DNA of 64,000 nucleotides from Heligmosomoides polygyrus polygyrus (Eukaryota > Nematoda > Chromadorea > Rhabditida > Heligmosomidae). Below are positions 11,756 to 19,649 of this stretch, one piece after another. The DNA is taken from NCBI GenBank assembly GCA_947396885.1, contig OX377201.1, forward strand, positions 64,454,983-64,518,982, given 5' to 3'. Made by a program: the position numbers and the translations under genes. Numbering within the stretch: the first letter of the stretch is position 1; each line of letters starts with the position of its first letter. The notes below the pieces were generated by a model, which was not told the DNA's origin, searched no databases, and saw only the letters and a list, made by a program, of their open reading frames with translations.

Positions 11756-14700
11756 TGATTACTCAGCTATGAATGCCGAGGCATGAGTTTGAACTGCAGT
11801 CTTGATACTATTAAAATGCCTAAAGAAGGGCCAGAAGTAGCGCCTCAAGGGAAGCCGAACATGGAAAGGCTTAGAATGCCCGCACGCTTGCATCGCAAGC
11901 ATTCACCGAGGACGTGATGGTGCAAGCCAAGAAGATCAATTACGGAGTCATCGGATTGACAGGAACGAGAAGGCACCACTCCCTTCCTACGGTGTCGGAG
12001 AAGGCCTTTCATTCGGAACACGCGACAGCGGAGGAGTGGAAGGCATCGTGGTCCTCGCCAACCCGAATCTGACCATGATCATCGGATCGTACGAGTCTCC
12101 GACACCTCGAATCGGACTTCTCGACCGAAACGATGCGTCTCCGTAGCAGTTTCGAAGGTGGAAAATCGCACGTTCTACAAGGTGATAGACTTCAACGCCA
12201 AGATCGGGCCGCGACAGGGAGAGAAGGCCGAGAAATTCAAGAAGAGCAGTCCCAGAACAACCATCAAATGATACCTTTACACATCATTCGTTGGCCTTTG
12301 AGAAACTGCCGTCACGGTAAAGTCAAGGAGTAATACGACGCCTCGTGCACCATATCCGCGATAGTGCTATGGGAACAGAGAGCTCTACGATCACATAGAA
12401 ACGTCTCTCTCCAGAAACTCTCGAGCTGATACGCCAGCGCAGAGCAGCACGAGCGTCAAGCAACTGACGCCCGAGCTTGCAAAGCTATGCAGAGCGGCGA
12501 TAGAGGAGGTTCTTAAGGAGAGAAGGGCGGAAGTGTTGGCTTGGCTGAAGCTGCAGAGCCAGGGTAGAGCATCCGCAATGTTCGTAGGAACTTCGCCAAC
12601 TTCAAGACCAAGATGACCCTCTCCGACGTCCTGACGGAACCGTCACCTCTTCCAAAAAGGCAATAGAGAACGTCATCCACGATTGCTACTCCAGTCTTTT
12701 CGTTAGCCAGGTCCACCTGCCCCCATGCCATCTTCCGCAGAATGGATCCGTCGTCCTCCCTGTTCTCCTTTCCGAGATCCGACGCGCCATCTCGTCGGTG
12801 AAGAATCCTAAAGCACCCGGTCCCAACAGGATCAGACCCGAACACCTGAAGAACCTCCCGCCAGCGCTCATCAACACCCTGGCGCGGCTCTTCACACACT
12901 AACGTGTCGGAGTGCAAGCTTCCCCTCACTGGAAGACCAGCATGACTGTATTTCTGCGTACGAAGAGAGACGGGTATGACATTCCTTCGATTTGCCTGCT
13001 GTACGTACTCTACAAGCTGTTCAGATTGAGCACGATCCACCACACACCGATACGAAGCTCATCGAAGTATCGCGAGAGTAAACCACGTAGCCTGAAGGGT
13101 TAAGTTTGGCTGGAGCTGATGCGGAGTCGAGCCACAATCCATTTTGTGCACACAAAGGGGACTTTATGACTTCCCCTTTATCGTCTACCGTTTCAGTGGG
13201 CAGTTCTTCCTAACGCATCTGGAGCAGGTGTGCTGACTGCGCCACCTCGCAGGTACCTTACAAGCGCCGTCTGCTGGAGTCGAAAACAAGTGAGGAGCGG
13301 AAAGGGCTGTCGAGAAAAGGCTGGGATTACAACTAGCACTTCAACCCACCTTGACTCCCGGGTCATCCCAACATGGGAGGAAGGATCTTGCCATGGCGGG
13401 TTCGAATTTCGTAGTGAACGATGTGACAACCGAATTGTTCAACTGGAAACAGAGAACGCTTGTAAAAGAAAAGGAGACTAGGCCAGTTCTCGACGGCATG
13501 TCAGACGTACCGAATCCATCTCGTAGTAACAGTGGATGCCTCCCTCTTCGTCGCAGATAGTTATGTTGTACTCGATCTCTAAAAGATACCTGAAAGCATG
13601 CTTCGTTGGGAGCTTTTCTACCGTAAAACAGCACAGAGGACAGCGCTCATCTACGATGGAATGTGAAGCTAGTGGTCCTATTAAGGGATCCTTCGAAAGC
13701 TACTAGGGCTGACTGTGTCCCTCTAAAAAGGCACTGATAGTTTATGCCATTATGTATCCTAGAGACGGTTTTCGGCAAAATGCAAATAACTTTCTGCGAA
13801 CCCACTCGAAGATGCTTCGTGCGTGTCATCATCATTTAGCACGAAGCCGAGTGGTACCTATCATACATAAAAGGGTAGACAATGGTTCCTGGACAAGGTT
13901 TTGAGACGTGGTAAATTCTCGTCCGAAACCAGGTGAACCAGCTAGCCCAAACGAACCTTCCTCTTTTCAAACGCTCCTTCAGCACGATCCTTGCCAACTT
14001 CTTCAGGTCTTCCCTTCTCAGTGTCTTCGGATAAACCCGTTTCCCTGAATCTTCAGTGAGATCAGTGAGTTTTTTTATCAAACGCCGTGGATTTTATTGC
14101 GCCCCACCTTCCCTCCGCAGTCGGATTCGGTCGATGTTCACCTTAGCACCGACGTGGAAGAGAATCTCGTCGTCAGTGGAGTTCCCGAATGACTCCAGAT
14201 GCACTGTCAAGCTCCCACGTACCATCTTCTGCTCAAACTTCGTCATGTCCAACTGAAATCACTCAACTCTTTCCTGACCTACTCCCTTATGAAAGGAACT
14301 TACATGGAGGTCGTAGTGAAGTGGAAGTGTGTGCGTTGGCAGCGGCACCAGGAGCACGTCCTTCCTGCGGTTCCCTTGCCGAGCGTGCATTTCCTCCATG
14401 AACTCGTACGACTCGTACGCTGGAGGAACCACGTCAAGCAGCGAGAAGTTCCGCCGCGGCTCCAGCTGAATTCAGCCTGTGCTCTTCTTCGCAGTGCTGC
14501 TGGGACATAGCGTTTGCACCGCAGTCCTTTCAAGCACTCACCGGAATCAGTCGGGCGCGCGGCATTAGAGTGGTTAACGTTAAGCGGGTTAGTGCTGGAT
14601 TTTCTGCGGTCGTCAGCAGGGTGACGTCGACACGCGGTTGGTTAGTAGAAGATGGCGGAGGGGTTACGACGAAGGTCAACTTAAAGCAAGGTGTCCACTG

Positions 14701-14938
14701 AAGACGCTAAACCGGAAGGCTACTGAGATCATTGACGTACTTCATTTGTTGTCGAGTTTTGAGCAGCGTTCTGTTCCGAAAGCCAGTGCCCGATTAGGAA
14801 GGCGAAAAAGACGGCGAGTATGAAGATGGCGTGTATGAGGAGCACGACGATACAGCGACGGGCATAGTCGGGCTTCCGATGGGACACAGAAGATAAGCCA
14901 GACACCAGAGAATCTGAAACGAACATGGGGCTACGCAT
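2440..14938 (-). CDS. M1 zinc aminopeptidase, type II membrane form (12 exons, 3' end outside window)
   Basis: The product is a gluzincin metallopeptidase that removes N-terminal residues; the family includes aminopeptidase N and the gut-surface H11-type enzymes of blood-feeding nematodes. Twelve minus-strand exons join in compatible phases to about 525 residues. In order they give a short cytoplasmic head, one membrane anchor (about residues 28-52), the N-terminal beta domain with LPLHYDLH, a [17 protein letters not shown] block, YLLAF, the substrate-binding GGMEN (about 372-376, Gly replacing the usual Ala), HEIAH (about 416-420), the third zinc ligand Glu in LNEGFATY (about 439), and LYAKG with the expected catalytic Tyr (about 501). 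All catalytic residues are kept, so an active ectoenzyme is likely. The C-terminal ERAP1-like domain must lie beyond the left edge. Two introns of 6.9 and 2.9 kb are full of repeats. Family assignment is very sure; exact ends rest on splice signals and phase. Confidence 0.92.
2726..2879 (-). CDS. M1 aminopeptidase exon 11 (third zinc ligand)
   Basis: One hundred fifty-four bases starting [18 protein letters not shown]; the Glu of LNEG is the third zinc ligand, 19 residues after the second His. It ends at CAG/GTGAGG in phase 0. Confidence 0.93.
3140..5280. repeat. Foldback repeat inside the intron between exons 10 and 11
   Basis: About 3145-3730 and 4690-5275 are inverted copies of each other with scattered differences. 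Each arm carries a GGATGGCCGAGTGGATAGCG segment that resembles the A box of a Ser/Leu-type tRNA, at about 3478 (+) and 4955 (-); a matching B box is weak. The right arm is open on the minus strand at 5129-5419, but the left arm is frameshifted against it. The middle, 3730-4690, holds a GC-rich palindrome. The likely origin is a non-autonomous element or two inverted insertions. Confidence 0.6.
4110..4320. repeat. GC-rich repeat with 19-bp perfect palindrome
   Basis: Arms at 4236-4254 and 4264-4282 are exact inverted copies (GCCGTCCCGCGGGCGGGAG) around a 9-base loop. The flank CATCTGGCCAATCG resembles a segment at about 63870, so this is a dispersed family. Confidence 0.6.
5759..5840 (-). CDS. 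M1 aminopeptidase exon 10 (HEXXH zinc site)
   Basis: Eighty-two bases between TTTCAG and a GTACGA donor. It encodes [11 protein letters not shown], the zinc-binding and general-base motif. The Trp after Gln is split TG/G with exon 11, which lies 2.9 kb away and joins in the exact frame. Confidence 0.92.
5894..6017 (-). CDS. M1 aminopeptidase exon 9 (GxMEN substrate motif)
   Basis: One hundred twenty-four bases beginning [13 protein letters not shown] and containing the exopeptidase motif as GGMENWGL, which binds the substrate amino terminus. The usual GAMEN Ala is Gly here. It ends at a GTACGT donor in phase 1. Confidence 0.93.
6072..6211 (-). CDS. M1 aminopeptidase exon 8
   Basis: One hundred forty bases, phase 1 to 0. 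It encodes [18 protein letters not shown] and continues to RLEEELE before a 54-bp GT-AG intron. It fills the gap between YLLAF and PYPLPK. Confidence 0.85.
6269..6422 (-). CDS. M1 aminopeptidase exon 7
   Basis: One hundred fifty-four bases, phase 0 to 1, from GTTCAG to ATCG/GTGAGG. It encodes [10 protein letters not shown] and [11 protein letters not shown], both canonical M1 blocks. The next intron is 57 bp. Confidence 0.92.
6423..7090. other. Intron sequence upstream of RTE A insertion
   Basis: Part of the 6.9-kb aminopeptidase intron. It is mixed composition, becoming AT-rich after about 6950, with no recognised feature. GGCTCACTTA at 7081-7090 is the left copy of the RTE A target duplication. 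Confidence 0.4.
7091..7160 (+). promoter_or_regulatory. RTE-A 5'-end hairpin with TTCG tetraloop
   Basis: A stem GAGAGCC-TTCG-GGTTCTC lies inside an outer pairing of CCCTC with GAGGG and GAT with ATC. The same first 63 bases occur at 63938-64000 with one change that makes the inner stem perfect (GGCTCTC). It could be a transcript-end structure or part of a 5' ribozyme, as reported for some RTE elements. An HDV-type double pseudoknot was not demonstrated. Confidence 0.6.
7594..8961 (+). CDS. RTE-A ORF, endonuclease part (APE type)
   Basis: It starts at ATG 7594 and runs 455 codons to an early stop. APE-family residues are visible: TYNART (about 30-35), Glu61 in LTETR, GDFN (about 167-170), IDH (about 235-237) and SDH (about 259-261), so the nicking activity looks intact. 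A linker rich in Arg/Lys/Ala follows. The last 26 or so residues are out of frame because one C is missing at 8881-8884; the true frame continues in the next open segment. The segment before the shift also lacks about 38 bases present in the copy at 12613-12650. Confidence 0.9.
   Translation: MGRTSTERLLKSQGLTRLRKLRRTRMTICTYNARTLSSEASVEDLMMQARKIKYDVIGLTETRRHHPLHAAYDSGEELFLGTCDSRGVGGVGVLVNTHLAMNIDSYESLTSRIGRLRLKRCGSVPALTVFVAYAPTSDYDDEDVEAFYVELEKFYKEDHTFYKVIVGDFNAKIGPRRSPEELHIGTHDLEWNEQGERLSEFIMSTKTIHGNSQFQKPPSLRWTWESPGGQFHNEIDHIIFNRKYCLTDVSVVPKFYTGSDHRLLCARFCFSRQGEKAAKFKKRNPRTTINWDLYTSLVGLWEDAVMDNVDEEYDRFVHHLHDSAKGAESLKTTKRRLPPETLELIRQRGAARASGNYQLTSELAKLCRAAIKEDLKERRAEVLAEAAEAGLSIRNARRNFANFKTKSKKAIENVIHDCYSSLFVSQVHLPHAIFRRMDPSSSLFSFPRSDAPSRR
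8958..10469 (+). CDS. RTE-A ORF, reverse transcriptase part
   Basis: An open frame of 503 codons that continues the protein after the frameshift; the real frame enters from about 8885, so no separate start is needed. Reverse transcriptase blocks in order: [35 protein letters not shown] (first catalytic Asp), [13 protein letters not shown] and [10 protein letters not shown] (DNA at 9649-9660). The C-terminal part has [17 protein letters not shown] and [13 protein letters not shown], typical of RTE-like proteins. All polymerase Asp residues are kept. Confidence 0.92.
   Translation: MKNPKAPGPNRIRPEHLKNLPPALINTLARLFTHYLSECKVPSQWKTSKTVLLYKKGDVHDIGNYRPICLLSVVYKLFTRVILNRISRTLDEGQPCEQAGFRRGFSTIDHIHTITKLIEVSREYKLPLCLTFIDLKKAFDSVETEAVMEALLTQGVPTQYIRVLRELYSGFTTKISPFYNDVVIDVKRGVRQGDTISPKLFSATLENAMRELEWEDMGVKVDGRQLHHLRFADDIVLIIPSISQAERMLADFDRVCGSVGLQLNLTKTMFMKNGWVSDAPFSLNGTNISECSSYVYLGREVNMANDLAPELSRRKRAAWGAFKSVEEVAKKTKNVRLRAHLFDSTVLPALTYASETWAIRKQDEHAISVAQRGIERTMLGVTRLTQVREGLRSSELRRRSKIRDAVAWAKSSKIRWAGHVMRFADTRWTRVVTDWIPRDVKRTPGRPPTRWSDFFVKALNDRYDALRVPRARRIHWTTLARDRDEWRRCWRPLEQVDDQRDDR
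10491..11320. other. Intron interval downstream of RTE A
   Basis: An AT-rich interval with no gene. GAATTCTTCCAACGGTCTCTAAGATTCTCAA at about 10900 recurs near 11590, showing a local duplication. A short 9-bp tandem repeat (TTATAGTGC) lies near 11180-11210. Confidence 0.4.
11363..11553. repeat. Perfect 55-bp inverted repeat containing tRNA-type B box
   Basis: Arms at 11363-11417 and 11499-11553 are identical inverted copies around an 81-base spacer. Each arm contains GGTTCGAGTCCC, a good Pol III B box. On the minus strand TGGTGTAAGGCG can serve as an A box. No cloverleaf could be drawn, so this is a tRNA-derived repeat, not a tRNA gene. A diverged relative is at about 39900-40140. Confidence 0.65.
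11722..11752. repeat. (TA)n microsatellite
   Basis: About 15 TA units follow an AT palindromic tract starting near 11665. Confidence 0.85.
11870..13090 (+). mobile_element. Degenerate RTE-A copy 3
   Basis: The sequence matches the endonuclease start, the linker and the first third of the reverse transcriptase of RTE A, with several internal deletions and stops. It stops matching near 13080, before the catalytic core. It is informative because it keeps five C at 12720-12724 and the extra 38 bases at 12613-12650 that copy A lacks. It lies in aminopeptidase intron 6. Confidence 0.8.
13350..13442 (-). CDS. M1 aminopeptidase exon 6
   Basis: Thirty-one codons between TTTCCAG and a GTGGGT donor. 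It contains [19 protein letters not shown], equivalent to the near-invariant 'FEP..AR..FPC.DEP' block of M1 enzymes. The 6.9-kb intron that follows holds RTE A and two other repeat tracts. Confidence 0.9.
13511..13589 (-). CDS. M1 aminopeptidase exon 5
   Basis: Seventy-nine bases after CTTTCAG; the first base completes an Arg codon split with exon 4. It encodes [17 protein letters not shown] and ends at a GTACGT donor in phase 0. The region is divergent in the family but fits by position. Confidence 0.75.
13957..14044 (-). CDS. M1 aminopeptidase exon 4
   Basis: Eighty-eight bases, entering in phase 1 and leaving in phase 2 at GGAAG/GTTCGT. It encodes a basic segment ending LKERLKRG that corresponds to the family's 'L...L..G..Y.L.I.Y' strand, completed by the next exon. 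Confidence 0.8.
14108..14252 (-). CDS. M1 aminopeptidase exon 3
   Basis: It starts after TTTCAG in phase 0 and ends at GAAG/GTGGGG in phase 1. It encodes the [16 protein letters not shown] strand pair and [18 protein letters not shown], matching the N-terminal beta-sandwich of M1 enzymes. The following intron is 63 bp. Confidence 0.85.
14304..14465 (-). CDS. M1 aminopeptidase exon 2
   Basis: Fifty-four codons between a TTCAG acceptor and a GTAAGT donor, phase 0 at both ends. It ends in [13 protein letters not shown], the hallmark start of the M1 catalytic unit. The upstream part is a linker rich in charged residues. Confidence 0.85.
14741..14938 (-). CDS. M1 aminopeptidase exon 1 (cytoplasmic head and membrane anchor)
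   Basis: Sixty-six codons from ATG at 14938 to a GTACGT donor, ending in phase 0. A basic stretch (RKPDYARR) precedes about 25 hydrophobic residues, giving a signal-anchor of type II topology. A second in-frame Met lies at codon 5. Acceptor-like TTTTTTAG at about 15017 could be a leader trans-splice site, but this is only a guess. Confidence 0.75.
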
Positions 14939-15179
14939 ATGCTTAGAAGCTGTCCAGCACTATTTTTGGTCACTCAACGAGCAACGCAAACAAGGACTTG
15001 CCAACTAGTTTCTTAGCTAAAAAATCATTATAAGTAATTAATTTATTTAAAGCATAAATTTATCAGTACCTTTAAGTGATGTGTCACTCATTCTAACTCT
15101 ACACGGTGCCGTTGTTTAAGGCTTCAACACGTATTTGCTTTATACAATGACTGAAGAATGCCAAGTGATAGAAGAGTCT

Positions 15180-15325
15180 GGGTTTTGTCCTCCCCAGACA
15201 AATCTAGCACCCATTGCCATCCCGGAGGGATGGAAGGCTGAGTTGGATTGGGCGGTACACGAACCAAGAACCTGGAAAATTACGCGCAACAGACGGCACC
15301 TCCTCCGACTATGCTATCAGGAGCT
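15180..15325 (-). repeat. tRNA-headed SINE, partial copy
   Basis: Its reverse complement begins with a tRNA-like head (GTCGGAGGAGGTGCC) and runs into CCAGGTTCTTGGTTCG and CTTCCATCCCTCCGGG. The same order is seen at 22893-23205, 40140-40440 and 53445-53680. Confidence 0.7.
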
Positions 15326-15808
15326 CTTAACATACTGCGCACAAACTCAATATTAGCAATAACTGATGAGGGCGGTTATCAGTGGACCGACATTGCATAA
15401 CTTGGAGGCTTGAAGGTTGCCTATTGCCATTTGGCGAAGCAAGTGCAAATTTTAGTGTAGGAGCACTACGATCGCAGAAGGATGAATTCATCTTACCATT
15501 AGAGGAAGCATGGCGGCAGACCCACCCACCAGTTTAAATCGCGATGTCGTTAAATTCTCACTGCGTTTTCCGGAAATGCTTAATCAATTAGCAAATCAAA
15601 ACAAATCATACAGACGATTCGCCGGTTTTCACTTGGAGTATGATCACCGTGAGCCTCGGTGATTTATCTCTCTGCATACATAGACGAGAACTCAAAACGC
15701 CTTGGAGCCTATGACACTGCCCGAAAGCGTCGATTTATCCACGACTTCACTAGTGTCGGCAAGCATCACAGTGTTGTGCACCCTTGGCCACAGTCCGCAG
15801 TACATACA
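15326..15808. other. Interval without recognised gene
   Basis: It lies between the SINE copy and a long palindrome. No coding homology is seen. Confidence 0.3.
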
Positions 15809-15856
15809 GATCGGTCCCTGCTGCCGTCTGACCTCAGACGGCAGCAGGGACCGATC
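15809..15856. repeat. 48-bp near-perfect palindrome
   Basis: Arms of 23 bases (15809-15831 and 15834-15856) are exact inverted copies with only CC between them. Both arms begin or end in GATCGGTCCCTGCTGCC. Confidence 0.9.
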
Positions 15857-16172
15857 ACCAGCGTTTATTCTGCAGCCGTGCCGACAGAACCTTACCTGCT
15901 TCAGGAATCGGTTAGCTGGTATAATAGCAGACTCATAAGAGAGGCCAAAACACTGGACTGCGCACTGGCTGGACATCGCAAGCCACTGGATACTGTTGGA
16001 TCCCAATGAATCATTATAGGATCTCCGATTCGGAATTCACGATCCGAATCATCCGAAAATCCGAGGCCGGCGAAATTATCGTATTCAACTCAACAAATTA
16101 TCCGAAGATTTCCGATCGGATCCAACGTATAACGGGTGCTTCGTAGTACAGCAAAATGGGTGACGCTACACC

Positions 16173-16264
16173 TTTCTGCGCTAGAACGGGTGTATAGAAC
16201 AAGATAGAGGACGACGAGGCCGTCGTCCTCTATCTTGTTCTATACACCCTTTCTAGCGCAGAAA
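16173..16264. repeat. 92-bp hairpin palindrome
   Basis: Arms of 44 bases with one mismatch flank the 4-base loop AGGC. Weaker inverted similarity extends outward (GCAAAATGGGT against GCTAAAATGAGT), suggesting a small foldback element. Confidence 0.9.
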
Positions 16265-16439
16265 TTGGGCCAACTCATTTTAGCACTTTTCATTCTGGCG
16301 GGGTCTCCTCATGAACTAAAATGCTCCTAGGTGGATAAGTGGAAGCTTCTCGATTACATTCATCCGAAGGTACACGTTCTGCGGAATACCGGCCGCCAAA
16401 CTGCTGGTCGGTTGCTTCGCCCCAAAGCCTCGAGAATAG

Positions 16440-16700
16440 TACACCTTGGCCGTCCTATTTCCTTCTTTAGGCTTTCTTACTTTCATTAAAATAAAATCTG
16501 GTTTTACCATATGGAATAGTGAATAGGGATATGATAGGGTAGAAACTTCAAAACTTTTCCTATAAAGCCTGTCCACCCTCTATCACATGTATGCGACTTT
16601 GCCCTGAAGTACCCGTTCTTTACATGGCGAAGAACGGATCGTGAGACTCCCAAACCAAACTCTGGGACCAGTGAAGGGGCACCAGCATTGCAATAGACGA
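16440..16700 (-). repeat. Dispersed repeat family (AGCCTGTCCACCC type)
   Basis: The block contains a 'pyrimidine-rich, ...CCTATAAAGCCTGTCCACCC...ATCACATGTATGCGA' core. Related blocks lie at 22040-22280 (opposite strand) and 32640-32790. Function is unknown. Confidence 0.5.
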
Positions 16701-16769
16701 GTAGGTTGTGCAGCGTAGCCAAGATTGGTATACACCACACAAGCGCAAAAACGTACGGTCAATCTGTAC

Positions 16770-17165
16770 TGCAAGTGGTGGGGCTCGTCACTGAGTGTCT
16801 GCAATGCAACGAGTTTAGCTGGTCGGTTCAGTACCACAAGCAGATAAGAGGCCTTGCCTTGGGCCGAAGACTAGCTCCAGCTCTCGCGGTTGCATTCATG
16901 TCGAAAGTGGAAGCTCCTCTGTTAGATCGCTTGCCCACCGTCTACTGCCGGCATATTGACAATTGCTTTATCGTCTGTCCCACTCAACTCGAGATGGATA
17001 CTGCTTTGAGTTACTTAACCGGCGGTCAGCGCACATTAGATTTACACGGGAGGAGCCGAAAGAGAACTGGAGTGTAGCAGTGCAATGTAAAATAAACAAT
17101 TCAACATCAACAAAGAGCGTTAAACAAACCTTCAGCAACAGGATGTCTACAGGGTGTGGAATAAG
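16770..17165 (+). pseudogene. Penelope-like reverse transcriptase remnant
   Basis: The frame at 16706-17077 contains FSWSVQYHKQIRGLALGRRLAPALAVAFMS and then YCRHIDNCFIVC, the layout of Penelope-type or related RT palms (a G.A.G..L.P..A..F block followed by Y.D.). The expected Y-x-D-D is HIDN, so the second metal-binding Asp is Asn. A frameshift near 17000 moves the continuation (CFELLNRRSAHIRFTREEPKENW) to the next frame. No endonuclease domain is seen. It is inactive. Confidence 0.65.
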
Positions 17166-17278
17166 AACAGGTATGGAATTATCATTCAAGATGATTACCG
17201 ACAAGGTAGAACGACTACAGGAGTGGAAGTATTATTGCCGTCGGACAGTAAACGGTGTCGATCGGTGGACCAATATCG

Positions 17279-17533
17279 TCATCATCATCATTTTCATTAG
17301 CGTCTGTCCCGCTTGGCAGCGGGGTCCGCTCTTTTAGTGTAGTGACGCCAATTCTCCCAATCAAATGCCTGATCGGGATGCACACCAGCTATCTTCAAGT
17401 CGAGATGCAACGTATCTAGCCAACGTTGCTTCGGGCGTCCTCTGGGCCGCTTTCCAGGGACCTCAAGCTTCAGGCCAATCTCACGAACGGTGTCGTGGTT
17501 AGCGCAAAGGACGTGGCCGTACCATTGTAGACG
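17279..17533 (-). mobile_element. LINE family D, 3'-terminal fragment
   Basis: On the minus strand this reads LQWYGHVLCAN, EVPGKRPRGRPKQRWLDTLHLDLK and DWENWRHYTKRADP, ending at a stop and an ATGATGATG-type tail (CATCATCATC on the plus strand). This is the common C-terminus of an RTE-like LINE family. It is 5'-truncated, as usual for incomplete reverse transcription. Confidence 0.8.
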
Positions 17534-17782
17534 AGCTTCGCGCAGCTAAACGTCGAAAAGACGAAGATGACGTGTTAAAAGCAGAGAACCTCCAGGCAGT
17601 GACTGCAGCGAATGAACATCACTTCCATTTCAATTACAATTTCCATTACTTCTCTGCTCCCATCGCACATCAATGCGCTCGCAGTTTTTACCTTTTAGTT
17701 TTGATACACAAATTCCCCTGCTGGTCTCTTACAAGCGCTTGAGTAAGAGACCAGAAAAGGAAATGGTGTATCAAAGCTTGTG

Positions 17783-17915
17783 CGCGTGGTGGCGCAGTTG
17801 GATGAGGAGTCGGCTGTCGCGCGCAGTCGAATTCAAGTTTCTTTATCGCATTGAAGTAGATTGTGCAGAATACGGGGCTCTCCTTGCAAATGGTTTGGCT
17901 AACGCCGTCCTTTAA
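17783..17915 (+). repeat. Diverged tRNA-headed SINE
   Basis: GTGGTGGCGCAGTTGGATGA gives an A-box-like head and TCGAATTCAAG a weak B box. The end GGCTAACGCCGTCCTTTA matches the tail of the main SINE family. Confidence 0.55.
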
Positions 17916-17919
17916 CCTT

Positions 17920-18320
17920 TCTCAAAGGGGTGCTTGTGGAGGTCTTATATACATTTCATAGATATTTAGGAAAAGTTAGGAGCAGAAAACTCCAAAAGCT
18001 GGAAAGGAATTTCGCCTAAGGAAGTTGCTTTGGGCAATGATCACCAATTGCAAGTACCTGCATAGGGTTTAAGGGTCGCGAGCACCAACTTCGCCCAAAC
18101 GAAGTTTGGGCGAAGTTTAGGGCGCTGATAACGAATGTGATGCCCATTCGTAGCATCACAGTGGAGTAAGAGTAGGGTTAGGTAGGTATGATTGAGCAAA
18201 GGTGAAGTCGCAATCCCAGATTCGCCGAAATTTGACAAGCGAATATGCTTAAGGCATTGATCACGAACAAGAGGTTCGCCTTTAGTATCGTTTCCGACCG
18301 CATCACTCATAGCTACAGTA
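17920..18320. repeat. Region with TGATCAC-containing motif and palindromes
   Basis: AACTTCGCCCAAAC and its inverse (about 18088-18118) form a palindrome. GGGCGCTGATAACGAATGTGATGCC resembles the dispersed motif at 3912, 31150 and 38940. No gene is seen. Confidence 0.45.
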
Positions 18321-18529
18321 GTGTACCATGATCGCCGAGGTTTTAAAAACGGATATATTTATAAACAGCACTCGGAATAACCACCCTTGAAGAAGTCTCC
18401 TCGATCTCGAAGTCGTGAAACAACAGTATTGCACTAAATCCGGCGGTCTCCTTTCTGGCAAAGCTTTTCGTCGCAGTTTCATATGGAGAGCTTCGATTCA
18501 TCGCGTCTGTTCTTTTTAAGGAATCGCAA

Positions 18530-18615
18530 AGTAGCTCACCACCAGGGAGTTGAACCACGCACGCTCTGCTTCCTGCTATGTGACTTTTCCATCCACCGCG
18601 CCACCACTGCCGGTT
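18530..18615 (-). repeat. tRNA-like SINE head
   Basis: The reverse complement reads GTGGTGGCGCGGTGGATGG (A-box type) and later GTGGTTCAACTCCC (B-box type). It is not a foldable tRNA; a SINE origin is likely. Confidence 0.5.
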
Positions 18616-19299
18616 CTCAGCGGCGTTTGCATCCTACTTCAGCTCGGCATGTGGTGGCCTGCCCTGAGCGCAAGCAGCTCGCATTCAAAGCGAAGCAGAA
18701 ATGGTTCGTATCTCCGTTCTCCGACGTCCGTTGCAAATGCGAAGCTACATTTGGAATCAAGGTTCGAAGCTGCTTCTCGGAATACACATCCCTCATCTCA
18801 AAGCACCACTGTGCACTGCTATCCCTCTCCGTTGAGACAATTCAAGGTCGTTACAGTGCTTGTGGGACAGACGATTTTTACATAAAGCAGCAGCGTATTG
18901 TTTTGGCTTCCGGTTGTTCTGTGGAGCTGCAGTAGCCGGAAAGGCTGACGCACGACATTATTCGACCGCAATCATACGCTTGGTGCCAACTTCCTTTGAA
19001 AAATATGCATTTTTCATCGAACTCCCAAATGAAGGGAAGGAGAAGGATGGAGAATTAGCAAGAGCAACCTAGCGGAAGAGCTCACCTGGTGACTTGACGG
19101 GTTCGGTACTTAGGCATGGCTCAATTTCCTCGGCAGAAACATCAGTCATGACTAGTTGGTGGTTGGACACACTCTCGCCGTCATCTTAGCCAACAGATGC
19201 ATCTGAGAGCGACAATGAGTTCAGCTGAAAAGCGAATTCGTGGTTAGAATAGTGGTAGCGCAAGTTAGGAGAAATCGCCAAAGTGCTGATGAAGGCGTG

Positions 19300-19640
19300 A
19301 AAATGGACGCGACGAGCGGTGGATATCATTAGACACGGCGCTCGTGCCGCTCATCATGGGCTCAGTTTTCCGACAGCGACACAAGTCGCTGTGAGCGGAG
19401 CGAAACACACCGTATGCCGCCGACTATACGGTGAGCACAGGACGCTGCCCCTTTCAGCTGCGAGAGAATCTGAGGTAATTGCGGAGCGGTCAAAGGACAC
19501 GCGAGGTCGCGACGGCGCCTCGCAGGGCACTACGCGACGCCCGGGAGCCGGAGAAGTCGTGAATAAGTCGCCTCGGAGGGCAAGTGAGGTCATAGGGTGA
19601 AAGGATCGTTCTCACGTACTTGCTGCAGACGAGGCCCTCC
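19300..19640. other. GC-rich block with open frames, unrecognised
   Basis: A GC-rich island within AT-rich surroundings; frames on both strands are open for about 80-90 codons. It contains CGACACAAGTCGCTGTG, a small palindrome. There is no protein similarity that I recognise, so no gene is called. Confidence 0.3.
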
Positions 19641-19649
19641 GTCTAGGTC

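Noticed and set aside
19319..19600. 93-residue gene in the GC-rich block
   Set aside because: Open in both strands because of composition; no motif or splice context.
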